Numbered from the stretch's first letter, positions 1 through 4,997 are shown. The stretch is 8,580 nucleotides of DNA from Gammaproteobacteria bacterium (GCA_003646305.1 QNFJ01000086.1:1-8580), one strand, 5' to 3'. Notes: generated by a model from the sequence alone, not told the origin. Translations and numbers: made by a program.

Positions 1-1
1 A

Positions 2-235
2 GCAAAAGTATATAAAGAGCTATGCAAAGTTGTAGAAGAATGGGTGTCTATTTACGAAGAAGATGGTGAGCCTCTTCCTAAACCAACTGCCGGGAAAAAA
101 TATTCAGGCAAGTTCAATCTTCGTGTTGGTAAAGAATTACATGAGAGACTGAGTATTGATGCATTAAGAAAAGGAGAAAGTCTTAATTCTTACTGCTTAA
201 AAAAGCTGCAAAGCTCTCATATAAGCCACCCCTGA
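2..235 (+). CDS. HicB-family antitoxin, C-terminal part (5' end outside window)
   Basis: The reading frame is open from the left edge, so the gene begins outside the window; the internal GTG at 44 is probably not the real start. The visible 77 residues read AKVYKELCKVVEEWV, then EDGEPLPKPTAGKKYSGKF, then NLRVGKELHERLSIDALRKG and SLNSYCLKKL. This is the end of a HicB-like domain joined by a linker to a C-terminal ribbon-helix-helix DNA-binding fold of the Arc type, the usual layout of HicB antitoxins. HicB normally neutralises the mRNA-cleaving toxin HicA and represses its own operon. No hicA follows; a partner could only lie to the left. The TGA stop lies inside the left core of the following attC, as is common in integron cassettes. 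Family call from motif recognition; partnership unknown. Confidence 0.8.
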   Translation, partial: AKVYKELCKVVEEWVSIYEEDGEPLPKPTAGKKYSGKFNLRVGKELHERLSIDALRKGESLNSYCLKKLQSSHISHP

Positions 236-318
236 CATGGCACTCCACTTGGCCGCCAAAAGCGCCGTTTCGCTACGCCGCTCTCTGCTTTTGGCGGCCA
301 GTGAGCTTAGCGTTATGC
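230..318 (+). other. attC recombination site 1 (integron cassette end)
   Basis: The right core GTTATGC is at 312-318, and a degenerate left core CCCTGAC is at 230-236. The inner arms are at 246-263 (CACTTGGCCGCCAAAAGC) and 287-303 (GCTTTTGGCGGCCAGTG). They pair over 17 bases with one unpaired T on the left arm, at 249 or 250. Such an extrahelical base is what integron integrases use to orient the folded strand. Total length is 89 bases. The left core departs from the GCATAAC expected as complement of the right core, so the site may be partly degraded. Confidence 0.82.
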
Positions 319-341
319 CCAAAATGAATCGTAAAATATGA
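315..341 (+). CDS. Eight-codon leader ORF starting in the attC core (putative)
   Basis: The ATG of the attC core GTTATGC opens the frame MPKMNRKI, which ends at a TGA overlapping the start of the next gene in the arrangement ATGA (338-341). An alternative ATG at 324 lies in the same frame. The following gene has no visible Shine-Dalgarno sequence, so translational coupling through this short ORF is possible. The precedent is the short ORF in attI1 that helps translate the first cassette of class 1 integrons. No good ribosome binding site is seen before 315 either, so this is a hypothesis. Confidence 0.3.
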   Translation: MPKMNRKI

Positions 342-856
342 AAATTAGCGAACTGAATAGAAATTTAAAAGAGGCAACAAAAGGACAGCTCATAAAAGAC
401 ATTGTTGCTCTTTACAAAAAGAATGAGTTCGTCAAAGATTACTACAATTCAAAGTATTGTGAAGGCAATGATGGGGCTCTTCTTATAAAATACAAAGAAA
501 TCATAGAGCACGAATTTTTCCCGGTTAATGGGTTTGGCGAGGCTAGGTTGTCTGTAGCCAAGAAGGCTATTTCTGAATACAAGAAAATCAACGATAATCC
601 AGAGAATCTATCAGAGCTAATGGTGTTTTATGTGGAAAATGGTGTAAGTTACACTGATTGCTACGGAGATATAAATGAGCAATTCTACCTGAGCATGGAA
701 GGCATGTACGAAAGAGCGCTTAAACACATATCATCAAATAATCTCGAGAGAAAATTTGATGAACGGTGTAAAAAAATAGTAAGCGACACAAAAAATATGG
801 GGTGGGGGTTTCACGACCAGTTGCGCGAAACTTACTATAGCTATATAGAAGAGTGA
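338..856 (+). CDS. DUF6155-like cassette protein, function unknown
   Basis: A 172-residue, charged, soluble-looking protein with no signal peptide or membrane segment. It resembles what I recall of the DUF6155 family: an N-terminal segment like LNRNLKEATKGQLIKDIVAL, a central block FFPVNGFGEARLSVAKKAI (about residues 60-78), then ELMVFYVENGVSYTDCYGDI (about 93-112) and a C-terminal GWGFHDQL (about 155-162). I know no biochemical role for that family. The gene is complete and sits alone between attC 1 and the left half of attC 2, so it is the cargo of one cassette. It is visibly richer in A and T than the bio genes to the right. There is no clear ribosome binding site; expression may depend on an upstream cassette promoter and on the overlapping short ORF. 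Family assignment is from memory of the conserved blocks. Confidence 0.7.
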   Translation: MKISELNRNLKEATKGQLIKDIVALYKKNEFVKDYYNSKYCEGNDGALLIKYKEIIEHEFFPVNGFGEARLSVAKKAISEYKKINDNPENLSELMVFYVENGVSYTDCYGDINEQFYLSMEGMYERALKHISSNNLERKFDERCKKIVSDTKNMGWGFHDQLRETYYSYIEE

Positions 857-863
857 TAAATAG

Positions 864-904
864 GCATAACAAGGCCAATTAACATGGACATTTTGTTAAA
901 CTGG
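864..904 (+). other. attC site 2, left part only (right core missing)
   Basis: A clean left core GCATAAC (864-870) follows the DUF6155-like gene by seven bases. Arms CCAATTAACA (875-884) and TGTTAAACTGG (894-904) form a hairpin with a 9-base loop and one unpaired base. The right core GTTATGC expected a few bases further on is absent. Instead the sequence passes into mobile-element remnants beginning AAATTGGGGTC. The site appears to have been cut off by an insertion or deletion at its right end. Confidence 0.6.
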
Positions 905-1042
905 AAATTGGGGTCTTGCAGTCCACCATTCTGCATATTAATCTACTCCAATGGCTAGGCCCCTCCGAATAGAAGAAATTCTGGGGAGACAATACTTAAT
1001 TGCCTTTTCTTTTCGGACCCTATATCAATCGAGTCTGCCCCA
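905..1042 (+). mobile_element. Remnant of a RAYT (REP-associated tyrosine transposase) element
   Basis: The ATG at 951 opens MARPLRIE, the strongly conserved first residues of many RAYT/IS200-like Y1 transposases, but the frame then loses all resemblance and stops at 1056-1058. Directly after MARPLRIE comes TTCTGGGGAGACAATACTTA (979-998), and further on AATCGAGTCTGCCCC (1027-1041). From memory these resemble short repeats that flank such genes in Proteobacteria (forms like CTGGGGACACAATACTTAATT and GAGTCTGACCCC). AATTGGGGTC (907-916) is a similar piece on the left. I read this as an element whose whole coding core has been lost, leaving the two ends. The boundaries are approximate and no active protein can be made. 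Confidence 0.5.
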
Positions 1043-1258
1043 CTGCTGTAGAAAGTAGATTTGAAGTATTGCTTCTAGTGGCATGGGTTTACGGCCCTTC
1101 AGTCCTTTCGATTAATGTGGTTCAATCAATTTCAGCAATTGACCCCACGGTACAACGCGATCCATTTCCGCTAGAAATCCCTCTCGTTTAGCCCGTTTCT
1201 TTTTGTTCCTGTAAGTCAGTGATCCGAAGCTTTGTTGTTTCATTTTGGGCACACCCAT
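1040..1258 (-). pseudogene. IS5-family transposase, N-terminal fragment
   Basis: Read on the - strand from ATG at 1258 (or the internal ATG at 1243), 73 codons give MGVPKMKQQSFGSLTYRNKK, then KRAKREGFLAEMDRVVPWGQ and LLKLIEPH, a TAA, then SKGLKGRKPMPLEAILQIYF and LQQW. Blocks of the type F.EMD.VVPW, LIEPHYPK, GRKP.PL..ML and LQQW are typical of the N-terminus of IS5-family DDE transposases. Where the family has Tyr-Pro after IEPH, this copy has a TAA stop and a serine codon. After LQQW the frame enters unrelated sequence and stops, so the catalytic DDE core is gone. The upstream, left end of the original IS probably lies between 1259 and about 1320. The + strand ORF that could be drawn through 1000-1191 is a shadow of this fragment. 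Confidence 0.85.
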
Positions 1259-1264
1259 GTAGGA

Positions 1265-1273
1265 TGTTATAAT
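1265..1273 (+). promoter_or_regulatory. Perfect extended -10 promoter motif facing the csp cassette
   Basis: TGTTATAAT matches the extended -10 consensus TGnTATAAT exactly. A weak -35 (TTGGGC, 1245-1250) lies 17 bases upstream. Transcription would start near 1280 and run through attC 3 into the cold-shock gene. The motif lies in the former upstream end of the IS5 fragment. An AT-rich inverted repeat (AATGAG at 1271-1276 with CTCATT at 1285-1290) follows at once. Activity is unproven. Confidence 0.35.
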
Positions 1274-1320
1274 GAGGCTATTATCTCATTGTAGGGGGCT
1301 TTTTTTAGAGCTTGCTTAAG

Positions 1321-1391
1321 TCATTAAATGCTAAAAGTGGGTCAAAGGCGGCGCGGAAAAGGCCCCGATCGCTTTACCCTAAGCGTTATGT
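1321..1391 (+). other. attC recombination site 3
   Basis: The right core GTTATGT is at 1385-1391. Arms GGGTCAAAGGCG (1339-1350) and CGCTTTACCC (1370-1379) pair over ten bases if one C and one G on the left arm are left unpaired, the typical attC signature. The left core is poor (TCATTAAA near 1321-1328), so either it has decayed or it was damaged when the IS debris to its left arrived. No gene is left between it and attC 2, so this cassette has lost its cargo. A second GTTATG lies ten bases further on at 1395-1400. Confidence 0.65.
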
Positions 1392-1413
1392 GTCGTTATG
1401 ACATTGTTTAACT

Positions 1414-1459
1414 TTGTATTCGAACTGGTGAATTCGGATATAAATTTCATATTTCACCA
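1414..1459 (+). promoter_or_regulatory. Possible csp promoter and leader hairpin
   Basis: A weak promoter can be drawn with TTGTAT (1414-1419) and TATAAA (1439-1444), spacing 19. TGGTGAA (1426-1432) and TTCACCA (1453-1459) form a perfect 7-base inverted repeat, with ATAT/ATAT pairing inside it. It ends about 20 bases before the csp start codon. Structured leaders are known to control cspA-type mRNAs, but this one is short, and its identity as promoter element or RNA hairpin cannot be separated by eye. Confidence 0.3.
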
Positions 1460-1478
1460 ATAATCAAGAGTAAATAAA

Positions 1479-1685
1479 ATGAGTAAAGGTACAGTTAAAT
1501 GGTTTAATGCCGATAAAGGCTTCGGTTTCATTACACCTGAAGATGGCAGTAAGGATTTGTTTGTTCATCATTCAGAAATTCAAGCGGGCGGTGGATACGC
1601 AACCTTGAATGATGGTCAGGCGGTTGAATTCGAAGTTGGTCAAGGCCAAAAGGGTCCTTGTGCAAATAAAGTTGTTCCTGTCTAG
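1479..1685 (+). CDS. CspA-family cold-shock protein carried in an integron cassette
   Basis: A 68-residue single cold-shock domain (OB fold), the usual length of the CspA family. It begins MSKGTVKWFNADKGFGFI, with the RNA-binding motif RNP1 as KGFGFI (residues 13-18) and the RNP2 region as DLFVHH (26-31), followed by a C-terminal GPCANKVVPV. Such proteins bind single-stranded RNA and DNA and act as RNA chaperones. ATG at 1479 is supported by AAGAG eight bases upstream. The gene lies exactly between attC 3 (right core at 1385) and attC 4 (left core eight bases after the stop), so it is the sole cargo of a cassette of about 380 bases, with some 90 bases of its own leader. All core residues look intact, so it is probably functional. 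Whether it is cold-induced cannot be told. Confidence 0.95.
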   Translation: MSKGTVKWFNADKGFGFITPEDGSKDLFVHHSEIQAGGGYATLNDGQAVEFEVGQGQKGPCANKVVPV

Positions 1686-1693
1686 GTTGCAAC

Positions 1694-1773
1694 ACATAAC
1701 AAGGTTAGCATTGGCTTCCGGGACGCTGCTTCGCAGCTAAAAACCTCGGCAGCCAGTGCTAGCGGCGTTATGT
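1694..1773 (+). other. attC recombination site 4 (best preserved)
   Basis: Left core ACATAAC (1694-1700) and right core GTTATGT (1767-1773) are perfect complements. Arms at 1705-1720 (TTAGCATTGGCTTCCG) and 1747-1762 (CGGCAGCCAGTGCTAG) pair along 16 positions with a few mismatches or G:U pairs. The loop holds a further small hairpin, GCTGC-TTC-GCAGC. The 80-base length is in the normal range. It is immediately followed by AACAAG, which looks like the beginning of another left core. Confidence 0.88.
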
Positions 1774-1859
1774 AACAAGTTAAAGGTAGGTATTTTTAAC
1801 CTCCACGCGTAAATTTTTTGGCTTTTCTTTTTAGCCTTGTGTCTTGGTGCTGACATTGA

Positions 1860-2144
1860 CTGCATAAAGTGATTGCAGTCTTCAGTGGCTGTATTGTAGG
1901 AATTAAAGATGTTATTGGTTTTCACGGTGACACTGTAAAGGAGCTAAAAACTTCTTTTTACGAGGCTGTAGATGACTATATTGACGCTTGCAAGGCAATC
2001 GGCAAAAAGCCTATTCAGGAAATTTAATGTTGCGCATTCCCCATGAAGTACATGCGGCGGTTGCAACAGCTGCCCAATTATATGTGTGGTGTCAGTATAA
2101 ACCAGTGGGCTTCTGATGCGCTCCTGAGAGAGTCAGCACTATAA
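1860..2144 (+). pseudogene. Second HicB-family antitoxin, frameshifted and lacking its N-terminus
   Basis: Three frames together rebuild a HicB protein. Frame one (1860-2027) reads FSGCIVGIKDVIGFHGD, TVKELKTSFYEAVDDYIDAC and KAIGKKPIQE before a TAA. A shift of one base near 2022 gives LMLRIPHEVHAAVATAAQL (2024 to about 2080). A second shift near 2085 gives VSINQWASDALLRESAL and TAA at 2142-2144. These match the HicB core, the linker and the C-terminal ribbon-helix-helix in that order. The first part of the domain and a start codon are missing: a TGA at 1857-1859 lies just upstream. It is of a different HicB subtype from the one at the left edge. It follows attC 4 and is presumably the dead cargo of the last cassette. 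No hicA is seen beside it. Confidence 0.85.
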
Positions 2145-2205
2145 AAAACCAAAGGGCTGGATCTTTCTTTTTGTATTAGAGTCAAAGCTAAACGAAACGA
2201 CGGTT

Positions 2206-2361
2206 ATGTGCGAGAAACCAGTGCCACCAGGCCCGAGCGAATGCTGTGAAAGCGGCTGCGGCGATGTTTGTGTCTGGAGTGTCTTTCACGCAGAACGACT
2301 AAAATGGCTTGACACCCAGAAGCAACAAGAGCCGAAGACAAAAGCTAAATCGGAACAATAA
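2206..2361 (+). CDS. Small oxidoreductase-like domain protein (cysteine-rich)
   Basis: A 51-residue ORF: MCEKPVPPGPSECCESGCGD, then VCVWSVFHAERLKWLDTQ and a polar tail. The pattern PxPP....CC.SGC...CVW...... L.W matches the short oxidoreductase-like N-terminal domain family (PF09791 as I recall). In that family clustered cysteines are followed by (V/I)W and an amphipathic helix; its function is unproven and a metal site is only suspected. Cysteines are at residues 2, 13, 14, 18 and 22. The spacing between the last two seems one residue longer than in the common CxxCVW form. ATG at 2206 is the only ATG in the frame; no good ribosome binding site is visible. The start codon lies inside GTTATGT, the same heptamer as the cassette cores. 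It is convergent with the phospholipase D gene. Confidence 0.72.
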   Translation: MCEKPVPPGPSECCESGCGDVCVWSVFHAERLKWLDTQKQQEPKTKAKSEQ

Positions 2362-2408
2362 TCCTCTTGATTTGAGATATTGGCAATAAAGAGAGAGGAG
2401 CCTTTTAT
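2362..2408 (+). terminator. Weak terminator-like stem after the cysteine-rich gene
   Basis: TCCTCT (2362-2367) can pair with AGAGGA (2394-2399) across a 26-base loop, followed by GCCTTTTATT. The stem is short and the loop long. It is listed because it sits directly after a stop codon and between convergent genes. No better terminator was found in 2362-2518. Confidence 0.22.
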
Positions 2409-2413
2409 TATGA

Positions 2414-2438
2414 TTTTCTCTGCGTCCTCTGTGGCGAA
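2414..2438 (-). repeat. Dispersed-repeat-like piece (CTCTGCGTCCTCTGTGGC)
   Basis: The reverse strand reads GCCACAGAGGACGCAGAG, coding ATEDAEK in one frame. Very similar words (GCCACAGAGGACACAGAG, ATEDTEK) recur in many unrelated bacterial genomes, often near or at the start of GxxExxY-family genes. Only this short piece is present, with no such gene, and I rely on memory for the likeness. Confidence 0.35.
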
Positions 2439-2518
2439 TTATTCTTCTAGCATTTCGCTGCCGCGATTTTTGATAAACAAGTTTCTAGAAAGAGATCAGA
2501 GCTTTTAATCACTAGTTT

Positions 2519-4096
2519 CTAAAGATATTTCTCTACGGGTAGCCACGAGAAAAGAAAAGTCTTTAATCGAAGCCAGATACCAGTGTCTGGCTCGTGAGTC
2601 TCGATACTAACCTGGCCTTGGGTGCGAGCATGCCAATTAAGCTCCCCATCCTCGTTAAGCAGTACCTGCCAGCTATTTTCTGGCTTCATATTTTCTTCAA
2701 TATCACGTGCGATTTGTTCTGCAAGTTTTGGGCTATGCACGATGAGCCCTGTCTCTGTATTCAAATAGCGTGAGCGTGGGTTTAAATTAAAGGAGCCAAC
2801 GAGAACCACTTTGCGGTCAAATACCACGGATTTAGAGTGCAGGCTGAACTTAAAATCAGTGCAATTCAGCTGCCTGTTTTCCATGAGTTGCTGACATGAT
2901 GCTGCATCGGGTCTAAATTCATATAGCTCAATTCCGCGTTTGATGATGTCTTTGCGGTTACGGGTGTAGCCGGCGTGTATTGTCCAAAGATCTGTGGTTA
3001 TCAGTGAATTGGTTAGCACTTTGATTTTGATGTCGTTATTAAGGAGCGGATCAAGCTGCTTAATAAATTCATCGGAAAGAATGAAGTAGGCAGACTCAAC
3101 GAGAATTTCTTTGTCTACACTATCCAGCTGTTTCATTAAGGACTCTGTAAAAACGGCACCTTTAACTTCATCTCCGCCGGTTATTTCTGGTGGATTGTAT
3201 ACAAACTCTGTAATTGCCCAGGTGGATTTATCAAGCCAGCTGTTGAAAAGCTTTAGCCGTTCTGTGGCGTTGGCGGGGAGAGCGTAAAACTGCTCTCTGT
3301 CTGTTTCAGTAAATTCGTGTAAGTCATGATATTTTTTCTGGATCTCTTCCGGCGTCGAGCTGGATTTTAAAAGTGAGGCAATCGGAAATGACCATTGGCT
3401 ATTCCACATCACATCAAACTGCTTACTAATATCGACAACCACGGGGCCAACGACCAATAGTTCACGGTCACGGTAGTTCATCTGCTGGCTCGCATCAAAA
3501 TACTCATCACCGATATTGCGCCCTCCCACAATGCTAAAGCTGCCATCTACGATATATGTTTTGCTGTGCATGCGCCGATTAAGCCTAGCAGAACCGACTA
3601 TTAGCCCGAATACTTTCCGCAGGCCGTTACGAAGTCCTGTATGTAAGGGATTGTAAACGCGCAGCTCGATCTTTGGGTGGGCAGCTAATGCAATAAGGGC
3701 GTTGTCCTTTTCACCTGCTCCGAGGCCAAAATCATCAAGCAGCAAGCGAACCCGCACGCCCCGGTTTGCTGCATCGAGCAGTCGTTCTGCTAATAGGCGG
3801 CCGGTTAAGTCGCTATTCCAAATATAATACTGCGCATCAATAGTCCGTTCCGCTGCATCAGTTAGTGCGATACGGCTGGAAAAGGCGTCCTGGCCGCTAT
3901 TAACCAATACCACACCAGATTGATCCTGATGTGGTATCAACTTCTGGTTAACTAATCTACTCAACTGGGTATTGTGTAAATTTGTCTGGGTGTACGAAGG
4001 CGTGCGCCCTTCTATTGAGGGCAAAGCTGTGCAGCCGTTTGTTAAAACGACAAAGCAAAGTAGAAGTAGTCCTTTTATAACCAACTGATTCCTCAC
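2519..4096 (-). CDS. ClsC-like phospholipase D family protein, probable lipoprotein
   Basis: A 525-residue protein with two HxKxxxxD catalytic motifs of the phospholipase D superfamily. The first is H177, K179, D184 (RMHSKTYIVDG) followed by GGRNIGDEYF; the second is H420, K422, D427 (LHSKSVVFDR) followed by GSFNLNPRS. Stretches such as AQYYIWNSDLTGRLL, LTNSLITTD..TIHAGY and the C-terminal WLPVEKYL closely follow E. coli ClsC (YmdC), which makes cardiolipin from phosphatidylglycerol with phosphatidylethanolamine as donor. The N-terminus differs: a hydrophobic stretch ending LTNGC (Cys22) suggests a lipoprotein signal, although the lipobox is not ideal. The start is GTG at 4096; TTG at residue 5 is an alternative. 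There is no strong ribosome binding site. The gene lies 193 bases downstream of comF on the same strand. No ymdB-like partner is visible, so ClsC-type activity is inferred. Confidence 0.9.
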   Translation of the reverse strand: MRNQLVIKGLLLLCFVVLTNGCTALPSIEGRTPSYTQTNLHNTQLSRLVNQKLIPHQDQSGVVLVNSGQDAFSSRIALTDAAERTIDAQYYIWNSDLTGRLLAERLLDAANRGVRVRLLLDDFGLGAGEKDNALIALAAHPKIELRVYNPLHTGLRNGLRKVFGLIVGSARLNRRMHSKTYIVDGSFSIVGGRNIGDEYFDASQQMNYRDRELLVVGPVVVDISKQFDVMWNSQWSFPIASLLKSSSTPEEIQKKYHDLHEFTETDREQFYALPANATERLKLFNSWLDKSTWAITEFVYNPPEITGGDEVKGAVFTESLMKQLDSVDKEILVESAYFILSDEFIKQLDPLLNNDIKIKVLTNSLITTDLWTIHAGYTRNRKDIIKRGIELYEFRPDAASCQQLMENRQLNCTDFKFSLHSKSVVFDRKVVLVGSFNLNPRSRYLNTETGLIVHSPKLAEQIARDIEENMKPENSWQVLLNEDGELNWHARTQGQVSIETHEPDTGIWLRLKTFLFSWLPVEKYL

Positions 4097-4289
4097 GATA
4101 AAGCAGTTTTTAGTTTAGTTTGGGTATGAGTTCTAGTCGAATTGTTTTCTTTGGGCATTAGCCTGTAAAGCTGCTTTATTAGCTCTTTGCTGTTTGGTTG
4201 CAATAGCCAATAAGTCATGAGTAAAAATGAATGCTCAGTGCGGCGACGTGTAAAAAATTGTTTCAGGGTGAGGCTAGCACAATGTTCAG

Positions 4290-4979
4290 TTAAGCCCGCG
4301 CAAAAGACCAAACATCAATTCTCTCAACACCTGCCTTCTTGAGTACTTTTGCCAGTTCAGTGACGGTTGAGCCGGTGGTGATAACGTCATCGATAATGGC
4401 AATGTGTTTGGCATCAATACTCTTCTTAACCTGAAATGCACCACGTATATTCTTATGACGCTCTTTTGCGTGAAGCTCTGATTGTGAGTGGGTATTGATG
4501 ACGCGTTTAACCGCGTGGTTATCCATCGGGATTTTCAGTGTAGTTGAAATCGGCCGAGCAATCTCGATGGCCTGGTTAAAGCCTCTGCTGCGATAGCGTG
4601 ATGGGTGAAGCGGAACAGGAATAAGGCGCTCTGGTTGCTCTGCCTCATCAAGTCGCTGTTGTGCCATCAACGTTCCCATTAATCGGCTGGCAGGGTAATT
4701 GGATGAAAACTTGAGGGAAGTGACGAGGTATCGTGTTCTCTCTTCATATCGCATCAAGGATAGAGTTTGCTCAAACGGCGGAGGATTTTTTTGGCAACTT
4801 CCGCACCGCTCAGTTTTTAGTGGAAGGCTGATGCCACACTGCTCACAGTATTGCGTTAGCCATGGAAGCATTTCGTAGCATATTTGACAGAGGTCATTGT
4901 CATCATGGCCGGGTTCTCCGCAGAACAGACAGCGGGTGGGGCAGAGTCTATTCTGTATAAAATTACTCCACTTATCCAT
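4290..4979 (-). CDS. comF: ComF family protein (phosphoribosyltransferase-like, DNA uptake)
   Basis: A 229-residue protein of normal ComF/GntX length. The N-terminal part has four cysteine pairs (C17/C20, C31/C34, C45/C48, C59/C62) forming a zinc-finger region. The C-terminal part is a type I phosphoribosyltransferase fold with the PRPP-binding motif IAIIDDVITTGST (residues 193-205), preceded by the family block IPVPLHPSRYRSRGFNQA (120-137) and the segment HAKERHKNIRGAF (170-182). ComF is needed for natural transformation in Haemophilus and Bacillus, acting on incoming single-stranded DNA at the inner membrane; in other bacteria it is kept without proven competence. ATG at 4979 is the start. 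It is divergent from bioB with 79 bases between, the usual neighbour in many Gammaproteobacteria. Confidence 0.95.
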   Translation of the reverse strand: MDKWSNFIQNRLCPTRCLFCGEPGHDDNDLCQICYEMLPWLTQYCEQCGISLPLKTERCGSCQKNPPPFEQTLSLMRYEERTRYLVTSLKFSSNYPASRLMGTLMAQQRLDEAEQPERLIPVPLHPSRYRSRGFNQAIEIARPISTTLKIPMDNHAVKRVINTHSQSELHAKERHKNIRGAFQVKKSIDAKHIAIIDDVITTGSTVTELAKVLKKAGVERIDVWSFARA

Positions 4980-4997
4980 GTGAATTTCCAGATAAAG

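Noticed and set aside
1000..1191. 63-codon + strand ORF with a TTG start
   Set aside because: It is the antisense shadow of the IS5 transposase fragment on the - strand; no ribosome binding site and no family resemblance.
1271..1307. Intrinsic terminator (AATGAG/CTCATT stem followed by a run of T)
   Set aside because: The stem is six AT-rich pairs and the T run starts about ten bases after it, too far for a standard terminator.
1737..1925. 62-codon - strand ORF across attC 4 and the hicB remnant
   Set aside because: It runs antisense through a clear attC and the start of a clear HicB remnant; composition looks random.
2138..2209. A fifth attC ending in GTTATGT
   Set aside because: The core and the spacing would fit, but no complementary arms could be found between 2145 and 2202, and the left core would have to be ACTATAA. 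Kept only as a boundary hypothesis.
4093..4311. 72-codon - strand ORF between comF and the phospholipase D gene
   Set aside because: It overlaps the end of comF and its stop overlaps the GTG start of the next gene, but there is no ribosome binding site and no recognisable motif. It is more likely the spacer holding the promoter (for example TTGCAA at 4203-4198 and TAATAA at 4182-4177 on the - strand).
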